Source: an uncultured Eubacteriales bacterium (lineage in GTDB: Bacteria > Bacillota > Clostridia > Lachnospirales > Lachnospiraceae). Taken from it: a DNA stretch of 64,000 nt. Below, piece by piece: positions 54,331 through 62,102 of this stretch. The notes under the pieces were generated by a model. It saw only the letters and a list, made by a program, of their open reading frames with translations. It was not told the DNA's origin and did no database searches. Within the stretch, counting starts at the first letter, position 1; each line of letters begins with the position of its first letter. The DNA is taken from positions 1 through 64,000 of the forward strand of contig CASDVE010000003.1 of the NCBI GenBank assembly GCA_949284175.1, read 5' to 3'. The position numbers and the translations under genes are program-made.

Positions 54331-55011
54331 CTAGAAAAAGAGATTTTTTAATATAAAAAATACGATAGGAACGAGAAGGGATGGAAGCATATTCAATGTC
54401 TTACAATCTTTTAATTCTAAAATTCCGATGCCAGAACTAGCAATTAAAAATCCTCCTACAATAGAGATTTCGGTTAAAAGATCGGGCGTTAAAAAGTTGG
54501 ATAGTAAACCAGCACATACGTAAATACTTCCTTGCCAAAAAAATAAAATTACACTGGAAATGGCAATCCCCAGTCCGTAGGTGGATGCCAAAACCATAGA
54601 AGTTACAAAATCTAGGGTAGCATTTGTAAAAAGATAGGTGTTATCTCCATTGATTGCACTCTGAATCGGTCCTAAAATAGAAAGTGTGCCAATACAAAAG
54701 AGCAAAATGGCAGTGGAAAGACCTTGCGATAAATTTCCAGAAGAGAAACGTTTCGTCAGGCGATCAAACTTACCATGAATATCAAGGGTAGTTCCCAGTA
54801 GACTACCAATAGCAAGACTTAAGATAAATAATACAGGGTAGTTGCTTTTTGGCATATTTTGTACAACAGAGTTAATGCCAAGTCCTGTGGCAGAGAGCCC
54901 CATGGCGGTAAAAAGTGCAGAATGGATCTCAGGTTTTAATCCTTTTTTTATGGTACTTCCAATTAAAGTACCTGTAACAATGGTTGCTGTATTGACAATT
55001 GTTCCTATCAT
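54331..55011 (-). CDS. DUF554 family membrane protein
   Basis: A 226-residue membrane protein of the DUF554 (YdfK/YqgA) family with about seven helices, including the typical start MIGTIVNTATIVTGTLIGST and the middle SAINGDNTYLFTNATLDFVT. Its function is not known. It stands alone on the minus strand; AAAGGA lies about 14 nt before the start, a rather long spacing. Confidence 0.88.
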   Translation of the reverse strand: MIGTIVNTATIVTGTLIGSTIKKGLKPEIHSALFTAMGLSATGLGINSVVQNMPKSNYPVLFILSLAIGSLLGTTLDIHGKFDRLTKRFSSGNLSQGLSTAILLFCIGTLSILGPIQSAINGDNTYLFTNATLDFVTSMVLASTYGLGIAISSVILFFWQGSIYVCAGLLSNFLTPDLLTEISIVGGFLIASSGIGILELKDCKTLNMLPSLLVPIVFFILKNLFF

Positions 55012-55283
55012 ATAAAATCATATATCCTTTCATCGAGATGGTATTAAGATTCTTGTATTTTATGATTGCTCATCATTTTTATTGATGATTTATAAGGGAA
55101 TCTTTGATAAAATAGTGTTGAACCTTTCATAGCTTTATTATAGAACAAAGATAGGATAAAACAAAGAGAAAATTTATTAAGGTCATCAAGTGGATACCCA
55201 AGATCCTTATTGGAACTGAGGAGAGAATGATTCCAGTAAAAAAGGAGTAAAATAAAAAGAAAGAAAACGAGGTTATAATAAAA
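55012..55283. other. Intergenic region between DUF554 gene and the AlaX-like gene
   Basis: About 270 bp that must hold two divergent promoters. A minus-strand frame covers part of it and the start of the AlaX-like gene but is Phe/Leu-rich and lacks a ribosome-binding site. Nothing else is seen. Confidence 0.4.
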
Positions 55284-56486
55284 GTGAAGATAAAGAAAGA
55301 GGAAACAGAATTTCAAACGATACAGCTGTACAATGAGAATGCCTATCAAGTGGAGTTCCAAGCCACAGTGCTTGACTGTATCGAACAAAAAGAAGAATAT
55401 CATATTATTTTAGATAGAACAGCATTTTTTCCAGAAGGTGGCGGTCAATATGGAGATCGGGGACAATTAAATGAAGTGGAAGTGTTTGATACCCAGATCA
55501 TAAATGGCATAATCTTACATTACACGAAACATCCAATAGAAGTTGGTACGACAGTACAAGGTGTCATTGATTGGAAACGCCGATATAGTATGATGCAAAA
55601 CCATTCATCAGAGCATATGGTGTCAGGGCTGATTCATAAAAAATATGGATATGATAACGTGGGATTCCATCTAGGAGAAGAGGAAATGACGTTAGATTTT
55701 AACGGTATGCTTACGATGGAACAACTTCTTTTACTGGAACGAGAAGTCAATGAAGTGATATGGAGGAATATGCCTGTTGAAATTACATTTCCAACAAAAG
55801 AAGAATTAGAAACGATGTCCTATCGAAGTAAGAAGGAGATAGAAGGCTCCATTCGTATTGTGACAATCGAAGGAATTGATGTATGTGCCTGTTGTGCCCC
55901 TCATGTTAGAAGAACAGGGGAGATAGGATGTGTAAAAATTATCTCCGTACAAAAGAATAAATCCGGTGTTCGTGTCACTGTATTAGCAGGAGATCGGGCA
56001 TTATCCGATTATGAAAAGAAACATGAGGGCATGATGCAGATTTGCAAACTGCTTTCTATAAAACCAGAGCAGGCATTTTCTGTGATCAAACATTTACAAG
56101 AAGAAAAACAGCGAGTGGAGTATGAATTATTAGAATATAAGTTGTCCACATTAAAACAGCAAGCAGAACAAGTCATTCCTCACAATGGAATCCTATGTAT
56201 GGAAACGAAAGCACTTTCCGGAAAAGAAATAAGGGAAGTTTGCAACTGTCTTATGGAGCGAGGAACATTGGGAATTGTGCTGAATCGGCAAGAAGAAGGG
56301 CAGATGGAATTCCAATATATCATAGGAAGCAAACAACGAGATGTGAGAGAGATTGCCTCACTTTTAAAAGAAAAGTTAAATGGAAGAGGGGGAGGAAAAC
56401 CTCAAATGATTCAGGGGACAGCTGTTGGAACAAAGGAAGAGGTATTGGCTTTGATCAGCAGGATAAAGGAGTGTTGGAATGAATGA
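55284..56486 (+). CDS. AlaX-like alanyl-tRNA editing protein with DHHA1 domain
   Basis: A 400-residue protein related to the editing half of alanyl-tRNA synthetase: N-terminal beta domain (FFPEGGGQYGDRGQL), zinc site H107-xxx-H111 (HSSEH) with the C201-A-C203-C-A-P-H207 motif, and a C-terminal DHHA1 domain (about 330-395, GRGGGKPQMIQG). Such proteins hydrolyse Ser- or Gly-tRNA-Ala. It starts with GTG 55284 and overlaps the glycosyltransferase by 8 bp, an arrangement with no evident functional link. Confidence 0.88.
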   Translation: MKIKKEETEFQTIQLYNENAYQVEFQATVLDCIEQKEEYHIILDRTAFFPEGGGQYGDRGQLNEVEVFDTQIINGIILHYTKHPIEVGTTVQGVIDWKRRYSMMQNHSSEHMVSGLIHKKYGYDNVGFHLGEEEMTLDFNGMLTMEQLLLLEREVNEVIWRNMPVEITFPTKEELETMSYRSKKEIEGSIRIVTIEGIDVCACCAPHVRRTGEIGCVKIISVQKNKSGVRVTVLAGDRALSDYEKKHEGMMQICKLLSIKPEQAFSVIKHLQEEKQRVEYELLEYKLSTLKQQAEQVIPHNGILCMETKALSGKEIREVCNCLMERGTLGIVLNRQEEGQMEFQYIIGSKQRDVREIASLLKEKLNGRGGGKPQMIQGTAVGTKEEVLALISRIKECWNE

Positions 56487-57531
56487 GCCGATGTTGTCCA
56501 TTGTGGTATCTGTCTATAACGAAGAGGAGGTTCTTCCTGAATTTAGACGGACAATCGAAAATGAGCTGAAGCAATTAGGTTCTAATAAAAAGGTTACCCA
56601 TGAAACGAAACAATGGAAGTATGAGATTATTTTTGTTAATGATGGAAGTCAAGATAAGAGTAAAGAGTTGTTAGACCAATTTGCAAAGGAGAGAGAATTT
56701 ATTAAAGTTGTCCACTTTGCGAGAAATTTTGGACATGAGTCCGCTATGATCGCTGGAATTGATCGGGCATCGGGAGATTTTATTATTTGCATGGATGCGG
56801 ATTTGCAAAATCCTCCAAAGGAGATTCATCGAATGTTAGATCAATATGAGCTAGGCTATGATGTGGTGCTTATGGCACGAAAAGAAAATAAAGATGCAGG
56901 GATTATGAAAAATATGGCATCCAAAGTATTTTATGGGGTATTAAATGCAGTATCATCGGTGAAGTTTGAACAGAGTGTTTCTGATTTTTTTGGCATATCC
57001 AAGCGGGTTGCTACTATTCTAAGAGGACGGTATCGAGAAGTCAATCGCTATTTGCGTGGTTATATTCAAAATGTTGGTTTTCAGCGGGTTATTTTAGAAT
57101 ATAAAGCGGAGGAAAGAGGAGGAGGTCATAGCAAATACTCCTTTAAAAAATTATTTAACGTGGCACTAGATGCCCTCACTTGCTTTTCCAAAACCCCTCT
57201 TAGAGCAGGATTGTATGTGGGTGGAATTTCTGGTATTTTAAGCGTATTCTTAATTGTATATTATGGTATTACCTATTGGCTCAATGGAGAAGGCAATGGC
57301 ATGATTTTACTCTGCTTTTTTCTATTTCTCTTTTTTACTGTGCTATTTTTGGTGCTTGGAATTATGGGAGAATATATTGGCGTTTTATTAGAGGAAGTAA
57401 AAGATCGACCGATTTATCTTGTGAAAGAAGAGAGAAACCTTGTTCCAGTTTCCATTGATGGAAAGAGGATGGCGAGGGGAAAAGAAGTAGAGAAAAAGGA
57501 AGAAGAGGAAGAAAACGTGCAGTCCTTCTAA
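56479..57531 (+). CDS. Family 2 glycosyltransferase, polyprenyl-phosphate type
   Basis: A 350-residue GT2 enzyme of the GtrB/DPM1/ArnC class that puts a sugar onto a polyprenyl-phosphate. Motifs: SIVVSVYNEEEVLPEF, VNDGSQDKS, CMDADLQNPP (metal-binding DxD) and a QxxRW-like region, then two C-terminal helices (about 235-300). A Lys/Glu-rich tail ends the protein. The start overlaps the preceding gene and has ggag upstream. It probably supplies a cell-envelope or flippase-linked sugar modification. Confidence 0.9.
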   Translation: MNEPMLSIVVSVYNEEEVLPEFRRTIENELKQLGSNKKVTHETKQWKYEIIFVNDGSQDKSKELLDQFAKEREFIKVVHFARNFGHESAMIAGIDRASGDFIICMDADLQNPPKEIHRMLDQYELGYDVVLMARKENKDAGIMKNMASKVFYGVLNAVSSVKFEQSVSDFFGISKRVATILRGRYREVNRYLRGYIQNVGFQRVILEYKAEERGGGHSKYSFKKLFNVALDALTCFSKTPLRAGLYVGGISGILSVFLIVYYGITYWLNGEGNGMILLCFFLFLFFTVLFLVLGIMGEYIGVLLEEVKDRPIYLVKEERNLVPVSIDGKRMARGKEVEKKEEEEENVQSF

Positions 57532-57577
57532 AAAACGGTGAGAAACTCGAACAAGGTGTTTCTCATCGTTTTTTGTA
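57531..57577. terminator. Terminator after the glycosyltransferase
   Basis: AAAAACGGTGAGAAAC pairs with GTTTCTCATCGTTTTTT, symmetrical enough to serve the convergent gene as well. Confidence 0.8.
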
Positions 57578-57579
57578 TC

Positions 57580-58077
57580 TTATAGCTCTTCAAATGGGAT
57601 CTGTTTTGATTTTAGAAAGGCTTTGATATTGTGATCCCAAACTTGATCAAGGGTTTTATCAAGCGTGAATAGTTTTAAAGACGTTCCACTGGTACAAGTT
57701 AACTGTGCTTGTTCAAAATATAAGTTGAAAAAAAGCCCATTGATGTCTTCGGGAGATAGAGGAAGATGATTTAGTTCAATGAGTTTTGCCACGTTAGAAG
57801 GGGCGAGTAGGAAGACGATACGAAAGGATAGTGGAGTTTTCTTCCCCTTCATAAGAGAGAAAAGAAGAGGGCGTTGCTCTTTAAAATAGCAATGAGTGCG
57901 TCCGTTTAACATTTCTTGTTCTTCTGTATCATAAAAAGACTGGTTGATTTTTCCATCAATGGTATAGGTTGTTCCAGTTTTTATCGTTGCCTCGCTTAGT
58001 AAGAAACGATCAAAGGTTTCTTCTAATAGTAATGTATTCATAAAATGTTTAATATCAATAAGTTTTAATGATAACAT
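57580..58077 (-). CDS. DUF5721-like protein
   Basis: A 165-residue cytosolic protein beginning MLSLKLIDIKHFMNTLLLEE, then DRFLLSEATIKTGTTYTIDG. The pattern is that of the small DUF5721 family, which I recall from Lachnospiraceae genomes; function unknown. The ATG at 58077 has AAAGGAG in front; the TTG-initiated extension to 58092 overlaps that site and is rejected. It stands alone between two plus-strand genes. Confidence 0.7.
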   Translation of the reverse strand: MLSLKLIDIKHFMNTLLLEETFDRFLLSEATIKTGTTYTIDGKINQSFYDTEEQEMLNGRTHCYFKEQRPLLFSLMKGKKTPLSFRIVFLLAPSNVAKLIELNHLPLSPEDINGLFFNLYFEQAQLTCTSGTSLKLFTLDKTLDQVWDHNIKAFLKSKQIPFEEL

Positions 58078-58261
58078 AGTGACTCCTTTCAAGAAAAATA
58101 TGCCTTATTCTTTAGTATACAAGAGTTAGAAGGGAAGAACAAGTATTCTTCTATTTCCAGTGACAAACTTATTCTACCAAAGAGGAAAAAAACATGATAC
58201 ACTAATACTAAACAAAGGAAAAACTCCACAAAAAGATAAAGATAGAAGTGAGGAAAATAAA

Positions 58262-59539
58262 ATGGAACAATTAATGGAATTTTTAGACAAAAGTGTATCT
58301 CCTTATCATGCAGTTGCAGAATGTAAAAGAAAGTTAGAAGAGAATGGATTTGAAGAGCTATTGCTTTCTGATAGATGGAATATAAAGGCAGAAGGAAAAT
58401 ACTATGTGAGTCCTTATCCTTCTATGGTGATTGCCATTCGTGTAGGTGATGTAAAAGAAGGAGAAACAGCCCTTAGAATTGGAATGGCACATACCGATCA
58501 GCCGATGATGAAGATTAAGCCAAACGCTGAAATGAAACAAAAGAAATATATGAAATTAAATGCAGAAAAATATGGTGGATTGATTCTCAACACATGGCTG
58601 GATCGACCACTTGGAATTTCTGGTAAAGTGGTATTAAAAAGCGAAACCGTATTTAAACCAGAGGTTCGTTTCTTCGATTCCAAAAGACCAGTGCTTGTGA
58701 TTCCAAACTTAGCGATTCATATGAATCGTGATGTGAATAAAGGGGTGGAATTAAATCCTCAAACCCATATGCTTCCATTATTTGGGCTGATGGGAGAAGA
58801 AATGGATGAAGCATATTTTACAAGCTATCTTGCAAAAGAATTAGGCGTGGAAAAAGAAGATATTTTAGATTATGATCTCTTTGCATATAACTATGAGAAA
58901 TCACAAAAAGTTGGTGTGAAAGAAGAACTTCTTCTTGCACCTAGAATTGATAATTTAGCCAGTGTATACGCTTTATTAAAAGGAATTATCCATTCAAAAC
59001 CAGGATGCAATCTCCATATCGCTGGAATGTTTGATCACGAAGAAGTGGGCAGTAGAAGTAAGCAAGGAGCGGATTCTAGTCTATTATCTATGGTTGTAGA
59101 ACGTGTTTTAACAGCAGTGGGATTTGACAGACAAGGAGTGATGCAGGCGATTTCTCGTGGATTTATGTTATCTGTGGACGGTGCTCATGCTCTTCATCCA
59201 AATTATCCAGAGAAAAACGATCCAACAACCATGACCTTATTAGGGGATGGCGTTGTTATTAAACAAAGTGGAACACAGCGTTATCTCTCCGATAGTGAAG
59301 CCACAGGAATTTTAATGCAAATTTGTGAAAAGCATGGGATCCCATATCAAAAACAGATCAATCGTTCTGATGTTATGGGCGGACAGACATTAGGACCAAT
59401 TGCAAACGCATACCTTCCAATGATGGGAGAAGATTTGGGAATTTCCATGCTTGGTATGCACTCTTCTATGGAAACGGCATCTTGTGATGACTGTGATGCT
59501 TTAATTCAATTTGCTAAAGCGTATTATCAAGAAGCCTGA
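58262..59539 (+). CDS. M18 family aminopeptidase
   Basis: A 425-residue metallo-aminopeptidase of family M18 (DAPAP/ApeB type), removing N-terminal residues from peptides in the cytosol. Zinc-binding elements are visible: GMAHTDQP, PRIDNLAS, FDHEEVGSRS and the late GMHSSMETA. The ATG at 58262 (MEQLMEFLDK) is preceded by gtgagga; the 34-codon upstream extension has no site. It is 24 bp before the AAA ATPase gene, so the latter may be read from its transcript. Confidence 0.92.
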   Translation: MEQLMEFLDKSVSPYHAVAECKRKLEENGFEELLLSDRWNIKAEGKYYVSPYPSMVIAIRVGDVKEGETALRIGMAHTDQPMMKIKPNAEMKQKKYMKLNAEKYGGLILNTWLDRPLGISGKVVLKSETVFKPEVRFFDSKRPVLVIPNLAIHMNRDVNKGVELNPQTHMLPLFGLMGEEMDEAYFTSYLAKELGVEKEDILDYDLFAYNYEKSQKVGVKEELLLAPRIDNLASVYALLKGIIHSKPGCNLHIAGMFDHEEVGSRSKQGADSSLLSMVVERVLTAVGFDRQGVMQAISRGFMLSVDGAHALHPNYPEKNDPTTMTLLGDGVVIKQSGTQRYLSDSEATGILMQICEKHGIPYQKQINRSDVMGGQTLGPIANAYLPMMGEDLGISMLGMHSSMETASCDDCDALIQFAKAYYQEA

Positions 59540-59563
59540 GATAGGATTGGGTGAGGTGTTACA

Positions 59564-60514
59564 ATGAAAATAAAAAAAGTATCCTTGAATAATATTGCAG
59601 TATTTGAAGAATTCAATATAGAATTGGCAAAAGGCATTAATGTTATTATCGGTAGCAATGGAAGTGGAAAAACTATTTTTTTAAAAATGCTATATCATAC
59701 TTGTATGGAAAGAGAAGGAAAAGTATTAGATAAAAAATATGTAAGAAAATATGAAAGTTCTAATTCACATATTCCAGTTTTTCTTGTACGATATGAAGAT
59801 AGTAGGAAAAGAGAAGAAACTTGTTGGAAACAAGAAAATGGTGCAAAGTTAATGGATGTACACCTTGAGAATGATATGATCTATATTCCTGTAATGGAAA
59901 TGCTCTCACATTCAGAGGGGTTAGTGCCTTTATATTTAAAATATAAATTGCCGTTTGAAAAAACACAAATTGATATTGTGATGAATGCACAGCTACCAGA
60001 AACAAGGGAAACCACACAATTAGAGAAGGATTTGTTAAAAAAGTTAGAAGATGTCATTGGTGGAAGTGTTGTCTATAAGGAGGATAAATTTTATATACAA
60101 CACAATGACGGAATAGAAGTGGAATTTGAAATGGAAGCAGAGGGGCTTAGAAAATTTGCCCTTTTGTGGAAATTAATTCGCAATGGATTATTAAAAAGTG
60201 GAAGCGTTTTATTATGGGATGAGCCAGAGGCAAATATTAATCCAGAATTACTTCCTGTACTTGTGGATATTTTGTTGGAATTGGAAAAAAATGGTGTACA
60301 AATTGTTTTAACGACACACAGTTATAATTTGGCAAAATATTTTGAGATAAAGCAGACAGAAGAGCACGATGTTATGTTTCATTCCTTTTTTAGGGGAAAA
60401 AATAAGGTGGAAGTATTTAGTCATCGAGTGTTTGGGAAAATCAAAGTCAATAAATTAATAGAGGCGGATGAAGAACTATTAGATATTGTTTTTGAAAAGG
60501 GATTGGAAGAATAA
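59564..60514 (+). CDS. AAA-type ATPase of a putative two-gene system
   Basis: A 316-residue ATPase of the AAA_15/AAA_21 (OLD/SMC-like) kind: Walker A GSNGSGKT (30-37), Walker B VLLWDEPEANINPE (D219-E220) and a switch His in LTTHS. It lacks long coiled coils, a TOPRIM or membrane segment. It is followed 9 bp later by a small gene with a nuclease-like motif, and both are A+T-rich. ATPases of this type paired with an effector occur in defence systems such as PARIS, Septu and Gabija, but this pair does not match those partners. A role in phage defence or DNA repair is inference. Confidence 0.85.
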   Translation: MKIKKVSLNNIAVFEEFNIELAKGINVIIGSNGSGKTIFLKMLYHTCMEREGKVLDKKYVRKYESSNSHIPVFLVRYEDSRKREETCWKQENGAKLMDVHLENDMIYIPVMEMLSHSEGLVPLYLKYKLPFEKTQIDIVMNAQLPETRETTQLEKDLLKKLEDVIGGSVVYKEDKFYIQHNDGIEVEFEMEAEGLRKFALLWKLIRNGLLKSGSVLLWDEPEANINPELLPVLVDILLELEKNGVQIVLTTHSYNLAKYFEIKQTEEHDVMFHSFFRGKNKVEVFSHRVFGKIKVNKLIEADEELLDIVFEKGLEE

Positions 60515-60523
60515 GGTGATACG

Positions 60524-61042
60524 ATGGATAAAAAGTTCTTGGATGAAAATGGAAATTTTCAGTTTCACTTTGGAAAAGCAGAAAAAGTATTTCAATTTGA
60601 TGAAATATCGCATTGTATACCAGCTATGCAACAAAATGTAGATTTTGTTATTATTAGCAATAAAGTCATATTTTTAGAGTTTAAAAGCACAGAAGTAAGT
60701 AATATAAATAACAAAGAAGCATTTGAGAAAAAAATAAAACAAGAAAGACAAAAATTTTTTGAAACGATTGCAAAAAAATTTGTTAGTAGTTTATTTTGGC
60801 TATGGGCAACGGACGAATGTGATAGAGAAAAGGAAATAAAATATTATTTTTTAATAGATAGCGAGCTGATTGATGCAAAAATGCGAAAGAAGTTTCGTAA
60901 TAAAATAGCAAAACAATTACCACATGGATATGAAAATTATTCGATTATAAAAAGACCTATATTAACAAGATTTTTTATCTGTGATATGGAAGAGTGGAAA
61001 GAGTATTTTCCAGAATATGCAATTACAAGAATAGAAGCATAA
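60524..61042 (+). CDS. Small protein with PD-(D/E)xK-like nuclease motif
   Basis: A 172-residue protein of no named family. It contains D40 in VDFVIISNKV and, 12 residues on, E52-F-K54, the spacing of a PD-(D/E)xK nuclease active site (Asp, then Glu-x-Lys on a beta-hairpin). A Lys/Gln-rich helix (about 66-85) and the conserved-looking KRPILTRFFICDMEEW end follow. It overlaps nothing but lies 9 bp after the AAA ATPase and shares its terminator, so the two very probably work together. A non-nuclease role of this fold is also possible. Confidence 0.7.
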   Translation: MDKKFLDENGNFQFHFGKAEKVFQFDEISHCIPAMQQNVDFVIISNKVIFLEFKSTEVSNINNKEAFEKKIKQERQKFFETIAKKFVSSLFWLWATDECDREKEIKYYFLIDSELIDAKMRKKFRNKIAKQLPHGYENYSIIKRPILTRFFICDMEEWKEYFPEYAITRIEA

Positions 61043-61071
61043 TTATAATTTAAACAGGAAGAAAGAAAAAG

Positions 61072-61118
61072 CTGCCTCTTATGGATAAGAATATCCAATA
61101 AAAGAGGCAGTTTTTTTT
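61072..61118. terminator. Terminator after the ATPase/nuclease-like pair
   Basis: CTGCCTCTT (61072-61080) pairs with AAGAGGCAG (61102-61110), then eight T. It reaches the end of the convergent LUD gene. Confidence 0.85.
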
Positions 61119-61758
61119 AATATCCTAAAGATTCTCCAACAAGAATCACTTTAATTCTTCCTTTACCACGAGAAAGTCTTGTTGTTACAAGTTGACAACA
61201 CATGGAATCTGGAGATTTGCAATCCGCACAAGATCCAGTGACATGGCAAGGGGTTTTTGTATTTAAACGACATCCATTTAAAGGGGCAGCAGTATTGTGA
61301 ACTCGATCGTAAGCATCGGTTTCTGTTTTCACAACTTTGTTAAGACCAGCAATGACAATTACGTGTTCTGGTCCATGACAAAGACAGGCAACACGATTTC
61401 CATTTCCATCGATATTTACAAGTTCACCGTCTAATGTAATGGCATTGGAACTCATTAAGAAGTAATCGCAAGTGGCGATTTTCCCATACATGGCTTTTTT
61501 TTCTTCTGGAGTGGTAGCGGTATCCCGATCATAGATGACATAACCATGATCTTTTGTTCTTAAATAGTCCATAAGACCAATTTCTTCTAATGTCATAGAA
61601 CCGCCCCAGCCGATGGAATCTCCTTCTTTAAAATAAGAAAGAGCTTTTTGTAAAGCCTCTTCTTTGGTTTTGCAGTAGCAAGCCTCAAAGTTTCTTTTTT
61701 CCATACGTGGGATCAAAGATTTTGCTAATGTTTCATAATATTCTTCTCTTGGTGTCAT
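61117..61758 (-). CDS. LUD-domain protein (LutC/YkgG family)
   Basis: A 213-residue LUD-domain protein, related to LutC of the lactate-oxidation complex. It shows GDSIGWGGSMTLEEIGLMDY, EKKAMYGKIATCDYFLMSSN and NGNRVACLCHGPEHVIVIAG. The C-terminal part has a Cys cluster (LNTKTPCHVTGSCADCKSPD then MCCQ), suggesting an iron-sulfur or metal site. No LutA or LutB is nearby, so it is a stand-alone form common in Clostridia with unknown function. Ribosome-binding site aaggagg. Confidence 0.9.
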   Translation of the reverse strand: MTPREEYYETLAKSLIPRMEKRNFEACYCKTKEEALQKALSYFKEGDSIGWGGSMTLEEIGLMDYLRTKDHGYVIYDRDTATTPEEKKAMYGKIATCDYFLMSSNAITLDGELVNIDGNGNRVACLCHGPEHVIVIAGLNKVVKTETDAYDRVHNTAAPLNGCRLNTKTPCHVTGSCADCKSPDSMCCQLVTTRLSRGKGRIKVILVGESLGY

Positions 61759-62102
61759 GAGAAAACCTCCTTAAAATGTGATAGTTATTTGGACGAAAAA
61801 CTATATTTCCGTTCTATTTTATCACTTTCAGTTTTGGAAAGCAATGTAGGGGAGGGATGAGGGATTTCCTATCATGGATATTGTAAAAGAGAAAAATTAA
61901 TGGTAAAATTCTAAGTAAGAGATTGGAAAGATACAAAAATACGATAAAAAGTATTGCGAGTAAGTTGTGAGAAAGTCCATATATTTATCGAATAATTTCC
62001 TCCAGATAGAGGATGTGTTCATAAGAACTTTATTCGTCATATATGGACTTTTTTCGTGTGTCATGGAAGATAATTTATAAGAGATAAGAAAGAGGAAAAA
62101 GA
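61759..62102. other. Intergenic region before topB
   Basis: About 340 bp between divergent genes. An imperfect inverted repeat is visible: GAAAGTCCATATAT near 61972 and ATATATGGACTTTTTTC near 62038, the latter with a T run, which could form a hairpin terminator-like structure with a long loop. No gene is supported. Confidence 0.4.

Noticed and set aside
55044-55403. 119-residue minus-strand frame
   Set aside because: It overlaps the start of the AlaX-like gene, is very hydrophobic and low in complexity, and lacks a ribosome-binding site.
59564-61042. PARIS, Septu or Gabija system
   Set aside because: The ATPase fits in outline, but the partner lacks the TOPRIM/DUF4435, HNH or helicase domains of those systems.
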